A stretch of DNA of 64,000 nt from positions 1 to 64,000 of the forward strand of contig JAOAPN010000012.1 in NCBI GenBank assembly GCA_025462885.1. The letters run 5' to 3'. Positions within the stretch are counted from its first letter, which is position 1, and each line of letters starts with the position of its first letter. The notes under the pieces are model-generated. The model was given only the letters and a program-made list of their open reading frames with translations, had not been told where the DNA came from and did no database searches. This document shows, one piece after another, positions 45,801 to 53,352 of this stretch. Source of the DNA: Acidobacteriaceae bacterium. GTDB lineage: Bacteria; Acidobacteriota; Terriglobia; Terriglobales; Acidobacteriaceae. The translations under genes were made by a program, and so were the position numbers.

Positions 45801-46119
45801 CGTCGACAGCGGCGATATTCAGGTCGTAGCCCGTATCGAACGTGACGGTGATAGCGGAGGTTCCGTCGTTTGAGCTGGTGGAACTCATGTACCGCATGCC
45901 TTCGACGCCGTTGATAGACTGCTCGAGGATGGTGGTAACGGCGGACTCAACGTCCTTGGAGTTGGCACCGATAAAGTTGCTGGTGACGACAACCTGGGGC
46001 GGAGCGAGCTGCGGATAGAGCGAGATCGGCAGCGTCGGGATGCAGACGGCTCCTGCGAGAACAATCAGCAAGGCGCAGACCGTTGCGAAGATCGGGCGGC
46101 GAATGAAAAAATCTACCAA
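42859..46119 (-). CDS. RND-family multidrug efflux permease (AcrB/HAE1 type)
   Basis: The 1086-residue inner-membrane pump begins MVDFFIRRPIFATV and has two repeats of membrane and porter domains. The proton-relay pair Asp409-Asp410 (GLVVDDAIVV) and the GLSAKNSILIVEF Lys match AcrB Asp407, Asp408 and Lys940. Compared with AcrB, an extra stretch of about 40 residues (roughly 424-468) lies between the helix carrying the Asp pair and the next helix. It forms a tripartite pump with the adaptor encoded just upstream; no outer-membrane channel gene is adjacent. Confidence 0.94.
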   Translation of the reverse strand: MVDFFIRRPIFATVCALLIVLAGAVCIPTLPISLYPQLAPPQVVVTSNFIGANSKDVESAVTTILEQSINGVEGMRYMSSTSSNDGTSAITVTFDTGYDLNIAAVDVQNRVSSASGRLPAVVNNTGITITKANANFVLAAGFVSPDHSLSPAFISNYIDVYIADALKRVPGVGAVVIFGERKYAMRIWLDPNRLAARGLTALDVTNALAEQNVEVAAGQLGQQPSDVHQQFQMAVRVVGRLTDPRQFENIIIKKGTTGDGIVLLKDVGRAEVGAENYNTDLKFSGGEAIGVGVQQLSNANALDVDKKCRAVLAELEKSFPPGMKYIIAVDTTTVVSDSIREVVQTIGEAVIIVIVVIFLFLQDWRATIIPAVTIPVSLIGTFAFIKMFGFSINSLTLFGITLATGLVVDDAIVVIENVQRHLSGHAVIPERAEHSDPDPYGPDVITVHKSVVAQNTESVSDDPHQATSIAMAEVTSAVIATSLVLISVFIPVSFFPGTTGILYKQFSLTIAFSIAISAFNALTLSPALAAILLRPEQKKTGIMGLLLNPIEHAIQWLIKVYAKAVTFVVKIRYAMVVLFFGALGATAFMYNHVPTAFVPQEDQSYFLIIVQTPPGASLSYTSEFADRASALVRQNEGVFGTFSVMGFSLSGGSSPNAGLIFAPLKPIDERTKMGPNFTARAIVSEVGPKLFGVPGGIAFAAEPPAIAGVGTVGGFQFILQDAGRSTFADIDRVAHTIVGASRAPSSGLTGMNTTFTSNDPQLLVSIDREKAKTMGVPFTQITSALNTFMGSSYVNDFDFNNRSYRVYVQADQQFRKTSHDLREYYVRSDSGQMVPLDNLASVSETSGPQVISHYNLFRSAEIDGSPAEGLSSGQGLAKMQELFEKNKLQGMSFSWTGLALEEVESAGKAIIIFGLGLLVVYLTLSAQYESFALPFIILLAVPMAILGALSLVAFRGLVDDVYVQIGLVMLIGLSAKNSILIVEFAEQLLEQGRSIIDAAIEAAELRLRPILMTSIAFILGVFPLYVATGAGAYGRHSVGTAIIGGMILSTILNLFFIPVLYVILKTILGRFSKKKTPAKGRELPAH

Positions 46120-46209
46120 GGGAACCTCTGGCCGGGGACTGAGCCCGGCGGTGTGCGAGAAACAGTGCGGCGCCGAACTTCTGGCGCCGCGGAGGCGGGA
46201 GGACGCAGC

Positions 46210-47304
46210 CTAGCCGAGGGGCTTGACCGGTGCGCCATCCTGCAGGAACTGCAGGCCGGAGAGGATGACCTTATCTCCGGCTTTAAGACCGGAGATAACC
46301 GGGTAGGTGTTGCCCACGGTTTCGCCGAGGTCGACCGCGACCTGGTGTGCAATGTAACCGTCACCCTTAGGCGTCGCGACGTACACGAAGGTCTGTCCAC
46401 CAATACGGGTTACAGCCAGGACGGGAACGGTGGGGGCAGGGGCCGTGCTCCAGGTAATGCGAGCTTTGACGAGCTGCGAGTTACGCAGTCTCTCGGTGGT
46501 CCGTGGTACCGGCGCCTTGGCAAGTATGCTCTGTAGACCGTTGTCGACCTGCGGAGAGAGAAAGTTGATATTCGACTTGAGCAGCACGTTGCCAGCCGTG
46601 TCGAGGATTTCGACGGGCAGATTCTGGCGGAGTTGGCCGGCGCGCTCAGTCGGAACGTAGATATAAGCCTCAAGATCGGCGTTCTCGTCCACGGTCGTGA
46701 GAAGCGTGGTTGCCGAGACGTAGTCGCCGAGGTGGACGGGAATATCGCCAACGATGCCGCTGAAGGGTGCGCGAATCTCGTAGTAAGCGAGTTGCTGCTT
46801 CTGCGTGTTCGTGAGGGCCGAGGAGGAGTCAAGATCAGCCTTGGAGTTCTCGTAGGCCTGGACAGCCTGGTCGTAACTCTGCTTCGAGGTGACGCCCGAT
46901 TCATAGAGCTTGCGCTGGCGCTCGACGTCGGACTGATTGTATTGGTACACGGCCTTCTTCTGCGCCTCGGTTCCCTGCTGGGACTGAACCGTGGCGAGTT
47001 GCTTGAGAGGGTCGATCTGCATCAACACCTGGCCCGCCCTAACGGCATCTCCAGACTTCACGAAGATGCGCGTGAGGTTGCCATCAACCTGAGGCTGCAT
47101 GGTGGCGGACCGGCGGCTCTTGATCGTTGCAACGTAGGTGTCAGAAGCAGGGACCGGCGAAAGCGTGACCGCAGCGACCTGGACGGGCATCGCCTGGGGC
47201 GCAGCCGCCGGAGGAGCAGCCTGCTTGCAGCCCAAAGACAGAACGGAGAATGCGCTGCCGATAATGAGGGGCAGGGTGCGGCGAAAAGGGAGGTTCAGTG
47301 ACAC
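46210..47304 (-). CDS. RND efflux periplasmic adaptor lipoprotein
   Basis: The 364-residue membrane-fusion protein has a lipobox (LSLGC, Cys26), a biotinyl-lipoyl half-motif (IKSRRSATMQPQVDG), a coiled-coil hairpin (about residues 110-170, QGTEAQKKAVYQYNQ onwards) and beta-barrel segments ending GLQFLQDGAPVKP. It links the RND permease to an outer-membrane channel. It is the first gene of the pump operon, 90 bases upstream of the permease. Confidence 0.93.
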   Translation of the reverse strand: MSLNLPFRRTLPLIIGSAFSVLSLGCKQAAPPAAAPQAMPVQVAAVTLSPVPASDTYVATIKSRRSATMQPQVDGNLTRIFVKSGDAVRAGQVLMQIDPLKQLATVQSQQGTEAQKKAVYQYNQSDVERQRKLYESGVTSKQSYDQAVQAYENSKADLDSSSALTNTQKQQLAYYEIRAPFSGIVGDIPVHLGDYVSATTLLTTVDENADLEAYIYVPTERAGQLRQNLPVEILDTAGNVLLKSNINFLSPQVDNGLQSILAKAPVPRTTERLRNSQLVKARITWSTAPAPTVPVLAVTRIGGQTFVYVATPKGDGYIAHQVAVDLGETVGNTYPVISGLKAGDKVILSGLQFLQDGAPVKPLG

Positions 47305-47389
47305 TGTGCTTCTCCTTGTAATTCAAAGCCATAATCCGAAACGGGTGATGCTGTGATTCTAAAGTTATTTATCGCAATTCATTGAGCGG

Positions 47390-47407
47390 GCGAAGCTAAA
47401 GCTTCGC
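47390..47407. repeat. Short intergenic palindrome with GCT-AA-AGC core
   Basis: GCGAAGCT and AGCTTCGC form a perfect 8-bp stem around AA. It lies in the 231-base gap between the pump operon start and the transporter gene's end, with no T-tract. The core resembles that of the palindrome at 20920-20941. Confidence 0.5.
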
Positions 47408-47535
47408 TTCCATCCACACAAATTTTGAGGTAACGCTGTTTAGATGAAATCAAATCCATAAGGGTTCCATTTGATTCGCGTGAAGATAGACTTACGGAGA
47501 TTCGGGTTATTCCAGGTCTTAGACGACAGATGTAG

Positions 47536-48312
47536 TCAATCTATTCCGATCGTATCGGTGGATGTGAATCTCTTCAGCGATACGTCATCAAAGGCACGCT
47601 TGTCGGCAAAGGCAAATGGATTGAAGCTCTCGTGACGGTCGAAGGCATCAGCTTTCTCTGCTGCCTTGAGGCGGTATATGACGAAGTACGTGATGGGGGT
47701 TGCCAGCACCTCATAGCCAACCTTAAGAAGATACCCCGTAACGATGATGTTCAAAATAGTACGAGCGGGGTAAATCCCTCCGAAGGTCAGGGAGATAACG
47801 AGGACTGTATCAACCGCCTGCCCCACTATGGTGGAACCGATGGTACGGGTCCACAGCTTTTGACCGTTGGTCAGAAGCTTGAGCCGGGCCATGGTGTAGG
47901 AGTTGGCAAACTCCCCAGCCCAGAAAGCTACTAAGGAAGCGGCAAGGATGCGCGGGATAAAGCCGAAGACAACGTTGAAGGCCTGCTGGTTGTTCCAGCC
48001 CGGAGCCGAAGGCAAGGCAATGACTGCAGCTCCCATGACGTAGAGGAGAGCGGTTCCGAAGAATCCGAGCCAGATCGCTCGGCGCGACGCGGCAAACCCG
48101 TAGACCTCGGTGAAGACGTCTCCAAAGATATAGGTGATGGGAAACAACAGGACCGCACCGCTCACCGCGAAGGGTCCGAGTGACCACTCCCCCAGGGAGA
48201 CGGGACCGATCAGACAGACCTTCTGCGCCACCAGATTCGAGACGAGAAAAATCACGACGAAAGCTGTCGTCAAGGCGTCGAGATATTTGTAACGCGGAGG
48301 ATTCGCGGCCAT
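47536..48312 (-). CDS. yhhQ: Queuosine precursor transporter (YhhQ/VUT family)
   Basis: The 258-residue membrane protein has the family segments: YLDALTTAFVVIFLVSNLVAQK, FPITYIFGDVFTEVYGF, FGFIPRILAASLVAFW and a TIVGQAVDTVLVI helix. YhhQ imports preQ0/preQ1 for queuosine formation in tRNA. Gene context gives no further clue: tRNA-Glu next to it is not a Q-containing tRNA. No preQ1 riboswitch-like structure is evident upstream. Confidence 0.9.
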   Translation of the reverse strand: MAANPPRYKYLDALTTAFVVIFLVSNLVAQKVCLIGPVSLGEWSLGPFAVSGAVLLFPITYIFGDVFTEVYGFAASRRAIWLGFFGTALLYVMGAAVIALPSAPGWNNQQAFNVVFGFIPRILAASLVAFWAGEFANSYTMARLKLLTNGQKLWTRTIGSTIVGQAVDTVLVISLTFGGIYPARTILNIIVTGYLLKVGYEVLATPITYFVIYRLKAAEKADAFDRHESFNPFAFADKRAFDDVSLKRFTSTDTIGID

Positions 48313-48469
48313 AAGTCAGGTTAGAGAAGTGCCACTATCTTACGTCGAACCGAAGCGATACGTCCTAATAATGAGATAAAGATAAGCAGCGCTGTTTTTT
48401 GACAGGGGTAGCCTATATTGATAGCGTTGTGATGGCCGGTTGCGTGGTGGGACCGTGCCCTTCTGGTGA

Positions 48470-48547
48470 GTCCCCGTCGTCTAGCCCGGCCCAGGACACC
48501 GCCGTCTCACGGCGACAACACAAGTTCGAATCTTGTCGGGGACGCCA
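48470..48547 (+). tRNA. tRNA-Glu (anticodon CTC)
   Basis: Acceptor stem GTCCCCG (48470-48476) pairs with CGGGGAC (48537-48543), with discriminator G and encoded CCA to 48547. The anticodon loop GTCTCAC (48504-48510) gives anticodon CTC at 48506-48508, and the T arm has the usual GTTCGAATC core. The anticodon stem has one terminal C-A mismatch. No integrase or duplicated 3' end is seen downstream. Confidence 0.93.
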
Positions 48548-48739
48548 AATCATTGGGCGCGCGTGTATTTGCTTCGCTACTGTGAAACCGGAATCCTGGT
48601 GGTGGGCAAAATTGGGTTGTCTACCATTACGTCTATCAGGTCAGGCGTCAGACGAACTCCTCCTGTAGTTCACTCTCGCAGGTCTGAATGAGGTTCCTCC
48701 AATGTTGTTCCCAGTCGGTTATCCTCATAAGGGCACCTT

Positions 48740-50530
48740 ATGATTCGACTCGATTCTCTTTCCCTAGATGATCTACTAATGAAACGGAAAGGTCTTCGGC
48801 GGCAATTGTCCGCGCAGACCGACCTGCGAGAGATCCGCATCGCCGTTCTGGGCGGTTCCACAACCAATGAAGTAGTCGACCTGCTGGAGCTCGTACTGCT
48901 GTCGAGTGGCTTTCGGCCTACCTTTTACCAGTGCGAATATGGCCGATTCTATGAAGAGGCCGTGCATGATCCGCAGGCCTTGATCGATTTCCGTCCGGAT
49001 CTCGTCTATCTCCATACCTCCTGCCAGAACATCCAGGGATTCGCTCCTCTACAGAGTTCAGAGGAAGAGTTGCAAGGGTATGTCGACGCGGAGGTCGACC
49101 GCTATCGCAGCATCTGGGCGGGACTGGATGTCCTTGGATGCCAGATCATTCAGAACAACTTCGAGCTGCCTGCCTTTGCGATTCTCGGCAATATGGACGC
49201 TGTCGCGTATGGCGGCCACTCCAGCTTTGTGATGCGACTGAATCTCGCCTTTGCAAAGGCAGCCGCGACAAACTCGAAGCTTCTGATCCAGGATGTACAC
49301 AGACTTTCGGCGCGCCTGGGTCTCACCCAGTGGTTCGACTGGGAACGTTGGTTCAGCTACAAGATTTTGAACAGCGCCGAGGCAAGCCTGGTGATGGCGC
49401 GGTCTCTGGCGTCGATCATCCTTGGGCTCTATGGCAGAAGCCGTAAGGTGCTGGTGCTGGATCTCGACAATACGCTCTGGGGCGGTGTTATCGGGGACGA
49501 CGGCGCGGACAAGATTCAGATTGGGCGAGAGACGCCGATCGCGGAAGCTTACACGGCGTTTCAGGAGTATTGCCTGTCGCTTCGTAACCGCGGCGTGCTG
49601 CTGGCAGTCTGCTCCAAGAACAATGAGGATATTGCGAAACAAGGTTTTGAGCATCCCGATTCGGTGCTCAAGCTGGAACATATCTCCTGCTTCAAAGCGA
49701 ATTGGGAGCCGAAGCATGAGAATATTCTGGCGATCGGACGTGAGTTGAACCTCGGGGTCGACAGCTTTGTCTTTATCGATGACAATCCCGCCGAGCGTGC
49801 GATTGTTGAGGCACAGGTAGACGGTATCGCTGTGCCGGATGTGGGCTCGAATGTGTCGAGCTATGCGGGAATCATCGAGGCAGGCCGATACTTTGAACCG
49901 GTTTCGCTTTCGAAGGAAGACCTCGACCGGGCCGCGCTTTACGCGGGCAACTCGCAGCGCGCGAACTTCGAATCGAAGTTCGCTGATTATGGCGAATATC
50001 TGGATTCGCTGAAGATGACTGCCGAGATTGACGTCTTCAAACCTGTCTATCTGGAACGCATCGCGCAGCTCACCAATAAGACCAACCAGTTCAACCTGAC
50101 CACACGCCGTTACACCATGGCTGAGATTGAGTCGATCGCAGCCGACGACCAGTACATCGGCCTGTACGGCAAACTGAGCGACCGATTCGGCGACAATGGA
50201 TTGATCTCTATCGTTCTGGGGCGCAAAGAAGGCACGACGCTGCATATGGATCTCTGGCTGATGAGCTGCCGCGTTCTGAAGCGCGACATGGAGGTTGCCA
50301 TGCTGGATGCCGTCGTCGAACGAGCTCGGTCGGCCGGCGTCGAAAGACTGCTAGGCTATTACCTGCCGACCAAAAAGAACGGTATGGTCGCGGACCACTA
50401 CGAGAAGTTGGGCTTCACACGTACGGATTCAACAGCGGGCAGCGATGAAGCTTCGACGTTCTCTCTTTCGCTTGCCGGATACACCCCACGCAATAGCCAC
50501 ATCAAAGTTACGGAGTTAGTTCATGGATAA
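48740..50530 (+). CDS. FkbH-like HAD-IIIC domain protein (glyceryl-ACP-forming type)
   Basis: The 596-residue protein has an N-terminal flavodoxin/SGNH-like region (about 1-230), then a HAD-IIIC core with catalytic Asp241 and Asp243 in VLDLDNTLWGG, the CSKNNE and FIDDNPAER motifs, and a C-terminal GNAT-like part (about 440-590, containing LMSCRVLKRDMEVAML). Known FkbH/OzmB proteins take 1,3-bisphosphoglycerate, dephosphorylate it and load glyceryl onto an acyl carrier protein. The next gene, overlapping by eight bases, encodes an ACP. Together they are the first two steps of a small acyl-ACP module. Confidence 0.9.
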   Translation: MIRLDSLSLDDLLMKRKGLRRQLSAQTDLREIRIAVLGGSTTNEVVDLLELVLLSSGFRPTFYQCEYGRFYEEAVHDPQALIDFRPDLVYLHTSCQNIQGFAPLQSSEEELQGYVDAEVDRYRSIWAGLDVLGCQIIQNNFELPAFAILGNMDAVAYGGHSSFVMRLNLAFAKAAATNSKLLIQDVHRLSARLGLTQWFDWERWFSYKILNSAEASLVMARSLASIILGLYGRSRKVLVLDLDNTLWGGVIGDDGADKIQIGRETPIAEAYTAFQEYCLSLRNRGVLLAVCSKNNEDIAKQGFEHPDSVLKLEHISCFKANWEPKHENILAIGRELNLGVDSFVFIDDNPAERAIVEAQVDGIAVPDVGSNVSSYAGIIEAGRYFEPVSLSKEDLDRAALYAGNSQRANFESKFADYGEYLDSLKMTAEIDVFKPVYLERIAQLTNKTNQFNLTTRRYTMAEIESIAADDQYIGLYGKLSDRFGDNGLISIVLGRKEGTTLHMDLWLMSCRVLKRDMEVAMLDAVVERARSAGVERLLGYYLPTKKNGMVADHYEKLGFTRTDSTAGSDEASTFSLSLAGYTPRNSHIKVTELVHG

Positions 50531-50765
50531 TCTTCTCTCCGAGTTGCAGGAAATTTTTCGCGATGTATTCGATCAGGAAGACCTGGGGCTGACACGTGAG
50601 TCGAACGCTTCGACGATCGAAGACTGGGACTCACTGGCGCATGTCAATCTGGTGACCTCGATCGAAAAGCGTTACAGAATCAAGTTCGCCCTTGGAGAGC
50701 TTCAGGGATTGAAGAACGTCGGCGATATGATCGATCTGATCCAGGTAAAATTGGCGCAAAAATGA
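50523..50765 (+). CDS. Acyl carrier protein
   Basis: The 80-residue acidic protein has the phosphopantetheine site in IEDWDSLAHVNL, with Ser37, and the four-helix ACP length. It starts inside the FkbH gene's end (eight-base overlap) and its stop overlaps the next start (ATGA). It should carry the glyceryl or derived acyl group that FkbH loads and the following hydratase and reductase process. It is distinct from a housekeeping AcpP, since it lies in a dedicated operon. Confidence 0.93.
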   Translation: MDNLLSELQEIFRDVFDQEDLGLTRESNASTIEDWDSLAHVNLVTSIEKRYRIKFALGELQGLKNVGDMIDLIQVKLAQK

Positions 50766-51178
50766 CGGAATACCGTTGGGAAGACCTGCATCTCGGTTTG
50801 AAGCACAGCTTTTCGGCGACATTCACGGAGGAGATGATGCAGCACTTCGCTGCTCTCTCCGGGGATATCAATCCCCTGCATGTGGACGCTGACTATGCAA
50901 TAGCGGCAGGATTCCCCGGGCCAGTTGTTTTCGGGATGATGACGTCTTCTTTGTATTCCAAATTGGTCGGAGTTTACCTGCCGGGGAAGTACGCCCTGCT
51001 CCAGGGAATCGATATTGACTTCAACTCGCCGTGCCATGCGGGAGATGTGCTGAACGTTGAGGGTGAGATCATCTTCCTCAGCGATGCAGTCCGCCGCCTG
51101 GAGGTGAAGGCGACCATTCGCAGGGAAAACCGGAAGCTGGTCTCCAAGGCAACGATAAGGGTAGGTTTGCATGGCTGA
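50762..51178 (+). CDS. MaoC-family (R)-specific hydratase
   Basis: The 138-residue hot-dog-fold protein has the hydratase-2 motif SGDINPLHVDADYA, with the catalytic Asp and His, and a FPGPVVFGMMTSSL helix. Members add water to trans-2-enoyl thioesters or reverse this. In this operon the substrate is probably the thioester on the preceding ACP. It overlaps the ACP gene by four bases and the SDR gene by eight. Confidence 0.9.
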   Translation: MTEYRWEDLHLGLKHSFSATFTEEMMQHFAALSGDINPLHVDADYAIAAGFPGPVVFGMMTSSLYSKLVGVYLPGKYALLQGIDIDFNSPCHAGDVLNVEGEIIFLSDAVRRLEVKATIRRENRKLVSKATIRVGLHG

Positions 51179-51911
51179 TCGCGTTTTGCTGGTAACGGGA
51201 GCTTCGTCGGATATCGGGCTTGCGGTCATACGGACAATACTGGCTTCCGCCGCCGCTCCGCTTGTGCTCGCGCACTCGTTCCGTGGCGGCGAGAAGATTC
51301 AGGCCTTGCAGGCGGAGTTCGGCGAGCGGGTACGGTCGGTGGAAGCTGACTTCACAGACGCTGCGTCGGTCAAGAAGATGGCCGACGATATCCTGGCCCA
51401 ATATGGGGCGCCGCACAGCGTTCTCCATTTACCAGCTCTGCGGCTCAACTACGAGCGCTTTACCAAGTTCGATTGGCAACGGTTTGAGGCGGATCTCTCT
51501 GTGCAGGTCCAATCTGTTGTGATTTTGCTACAGCGTTTTCTGCCCAAGATGGCGAAGATACAGGATTCACGGGTCGTCTTTGTGCTTTCAAGCGTCACGC
51601 ACGGTATGCCGCCAAAGTTCCTTTCGATGTATACCGTACTGAAGTACGCGCAGTTAGGGCTGATGCGCTCCCTTGCGGCTGAGTACGCCGCGACCAGCGT
51701 TCGGATCAACGGCATCTCTCCGAGCATGGTCCAGACACAGTTTCTCGGTGAAATCGCCGAAGTTGCTGTAGAGATGAGTGCGGCTGCGAGTCCGCAGGGG
51801 CGCAATGCTTTGCCCCAGGATCTGGTCGGAGCGATTCAATTTTTTCTTTCCCCTGCCGCCGGTTACATTACTGGAGCCGATCTTCCGATTTCAGCAGGCA
51901 GCGTCTGCTAA
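51171..51911 (+). CDS. SDR-family reductase (3-oxoacyl-ACP reductase-like)
   Basis: The 246-residue protein has the dinucleotide motif TGASSDIGLAV, catalytic SSVTHG and YTVLK, and a C-terminal ITGADLPISAGS, all usual for FabG-like reductases. It overlaps the MaoC gene by eight bases and closes the four-gene operon. With the hydratase it could reduce and dehydrate (or hydrate) an ACP-bound acyl group. No ketosynthase, acyltransferase or thioesterase is found next to it. Confidence 0.9.
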   Translation: MADRVLLVTGASSDIGLAVIRTILASAAAPLVLAHSFRGGEKIQALQAEFGERVRSVEADFTDAASVKKMADDILAQYGAPHSVLHLPALRLNYERFTKFDWQRFEADLSVQVQSVVILLQRFLPKMAKIQDSRVVFVLSSVTHGMPPKFLSMYTVLKYAQLGLMRSLAAEYAATSVRINGISPSMVQTQFLGEIAEVAVEMSAAASPQGRNALPQDLVGAIQFFLSPAAGYITGADLPISAGSVC

Positions 51912-51920
51912 TTCGCAGGC

Positions 51921-53168
51921 TTAACGGCGGACAGTACGTTTGATCTGGGCGTACTGGAGAAGGATGAACGAATCCGTCATCCCGGCGATATAGTCTGCTA
52001 CCGTCCGGGCCAGGCCTTCGGTTTGAACCTCTTCAAAATACGCGGCAGGAAGTTCTGCGGGATCTTCGATCCAGTAATTAAAGAGTGAGGTGACGACCTC
52101 CTCGGCCTTGTCGTGCTCGTTTTCGAGCTCGCGGCAGGTATAGAGGGTGTCGTAAAGGTATCGCTTCTCCTGCAGGCGCTCCGCTTCGGCCTGGGGGGAG
52201 AAGACAGCCAGCCGCTCAGGGTGGTTGCGGATGTCTTCGAGGCAGTTGGCGCCGATTGCGCGGGTGTTAGCGCGGGTGGTCTCGATCAGATCGTCTGTGA
52301 GGGTGTTCTGCATGAGCTGCAAAGCTTCATTGAAGAGATACTTCTGGTCGACTCCGGCGTGCTGCTTGGCCACGATGCGGTAGCAGCGGGCGAGAATCTC
52401 GACGTGGTCGCAGATATGAGCGATCTCGAGGAGCCCAGACTCTACGCCATCATCGAGATCGGCCGTGAGGTAGGCGATCTCGTCGGCGAGGTCGATGATC
52501 TGGGCTTCAAGCGGTGGACTCTGATTCAGAAAGTAAGGAGAAAGGTCTGGGTGTTGGTCGGTGGAGTAGTCGCGGGAGTGCTTAATGATGCCCTCGCGAA
52601 CCCCGAGGGTGAGGTTCAGACCGCGATGGGCGGCATAGCGCTGCTCGAAGTGCTCGACAATGCGAAGCGCGTGGAGGTTGTGGTCAAATCGGCGACCGTG
52701 TCGCTGGAGACAGCGATCGAGAGCCCGCTCCCCAGCGTGACCGAACGGCGGGTGGCCGATGTCGTGAACCAGGGCCAGGGACTCGGCCAGGTCTTCGTTA
52801 AGCCCCAGAGCAGAGGCGGTGGCGCGAGCGATCTGCGCAACCTCCATGGTGTGGGTGAGACGGGAGCGGAAGTGGTCGGAGGCGCGACTGGTGAAGACCT
52901 GAGTCTTGCCTGCGAGGCGGCGAAAAGCGCGGGCCTGAACGATGCGCTCGCGGTCCCGCTGAAAGGAGGTGCGCGAGGCACGCAAAGGCGCCGGGTAGAC
53001 CCGGGCGAGGAGGGGATCTCCCTCTCCACCGCTTACAGCGCAGAGATGAAGCGATCCGCCAGTTCGCTGGAGCTCCTGATTTACGAGGGAGAGACCGGTT
53101 TGGATGTGCGTGGCGTTCGGCAATGTCTTCCCCTCTCGGAACTCCTCTAAGGAGTCAGAAATAAACAT
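51921..53168 (-). CDS. dgt: Deoxyguanosinetriphosphate triphosphohydrolase-like HD protein
   Basis: The 415-residue protein has the HD-domain metal motifs: SRLTHTMEVAQIA (His), ALVHDIGHPPFGHAGERAL (His-Asp and His) and LADEIAYLTADLDDG (Asp), as in dNTP triphosphohydrolases that release tripolyphosphate from dNTPs. The ATG at 53168 lies six bases from a strong hairpin and lacks a ribosome site; a TTG about 15 codons further in (LPNATHIQ) with GAGGGG upstream may be the real start. Same strand as the TPR gene behind it. Confidence 0.88.
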   Translation of the reverse strand: MFISDSLEEFREGKTLPNATHIQTGLSLVNQELQRTGGSLHLCAVSGGEGDPLLARVYPAPLRASRTSFQRDRERIVQARAFRRLAGKTQVFTSRASDHFRSRLTHTMEVAQIARATASALGLNEDLAESLALVHDIGHPPFGHAGERALDRCLQRHGRRFDHNLHALRIVEHFEQRYAAHRGLNLTLGVREGIIKHSRDYSTDQHPDLSPYFLNQSPPLEAQIIDLADEIAYLTADLDDGVESGLLEIAHICDHVEILARCYRIVAKQHAGVDQKYLFNEALQLMQNTLTDDLIETTRANTRAIGANCLEDIRNHPERLAVFSPQAEAERLQEKRYLYDTLYTCRELENEHDKAEEVVTSLFNYWIEDPAELPAAYFEEVQTEGLARTVADYIAGMTDSFILLQYAQIKRTVRR

Positions 53169-53173
53169 GTTAT

Positions 53174-53226
53174 GTCATTGAATGAACCTGCTTCATTCAA
53201 TGACAAAGCCCGGTATATGCCGGGCT
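53174..53226. repeat. Two adjacent hairpins just upstream of dgt
   Basis: A perfect 13-bp stem (53174-53186 with 53192-53204, arm GTCATTGAATGAA) is followed by a 7-bp stem AGCCCGG/CCGGGCT (53207-53213 with 53220-53226). They occupy the immediate 5' side of the annotated dgt start, where a ribosome site would be expected, so they may be leader structures or a terminator before an internal start. Confidence 0.65.
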
Positions 53227-53307
53227 GTAGAGTCTTAAGTATATCAGTGGGGTCAACACGCGCTTAGGGCATGACGAAGGTCAGTGCAAGACCATCTATG
53301 AACCGAA

Positions 53308-53338
53308 ATTGGGTAGGAGACAATCTCTCCCACCCAAT
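53308..53338 (-). terminator. Terminator of the TPR gene
   Basis: Reading the minus strand, ATTGGGTGGGAGA (53338-53326) pairs with TCTCCTACCCAAT (53320-53308) with one G-U, followed by a short TTTC. It lies 15 bases after the TPR stop and is the likely 3' end of that transcript. Confidence 0.7.
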
Positions 53339-53352
53339 CTTTTAAATCTTAG

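Noticed and set aside
42859..46119. Long plus-strand frames (such as 43561-44931) across the RND gene
   Set aside because: Antisense shadows of the permease, rich in Arg/Asp/Glu/Gly as expected of complementary high-GC frames.
48313..48469. Possible preQ1 riboswitch upstream of yhhQ
   Set aside because: No C-rich loop and pseudoknot pattern found on the minus strand before the start codon.
48548..48739. Possible genomic-island att site after tRNA-Glu
   Set aside because: No integrase, no duplicated tRNA 3' end and no base composition change seen; the FkbH operon is not shown to be imported.
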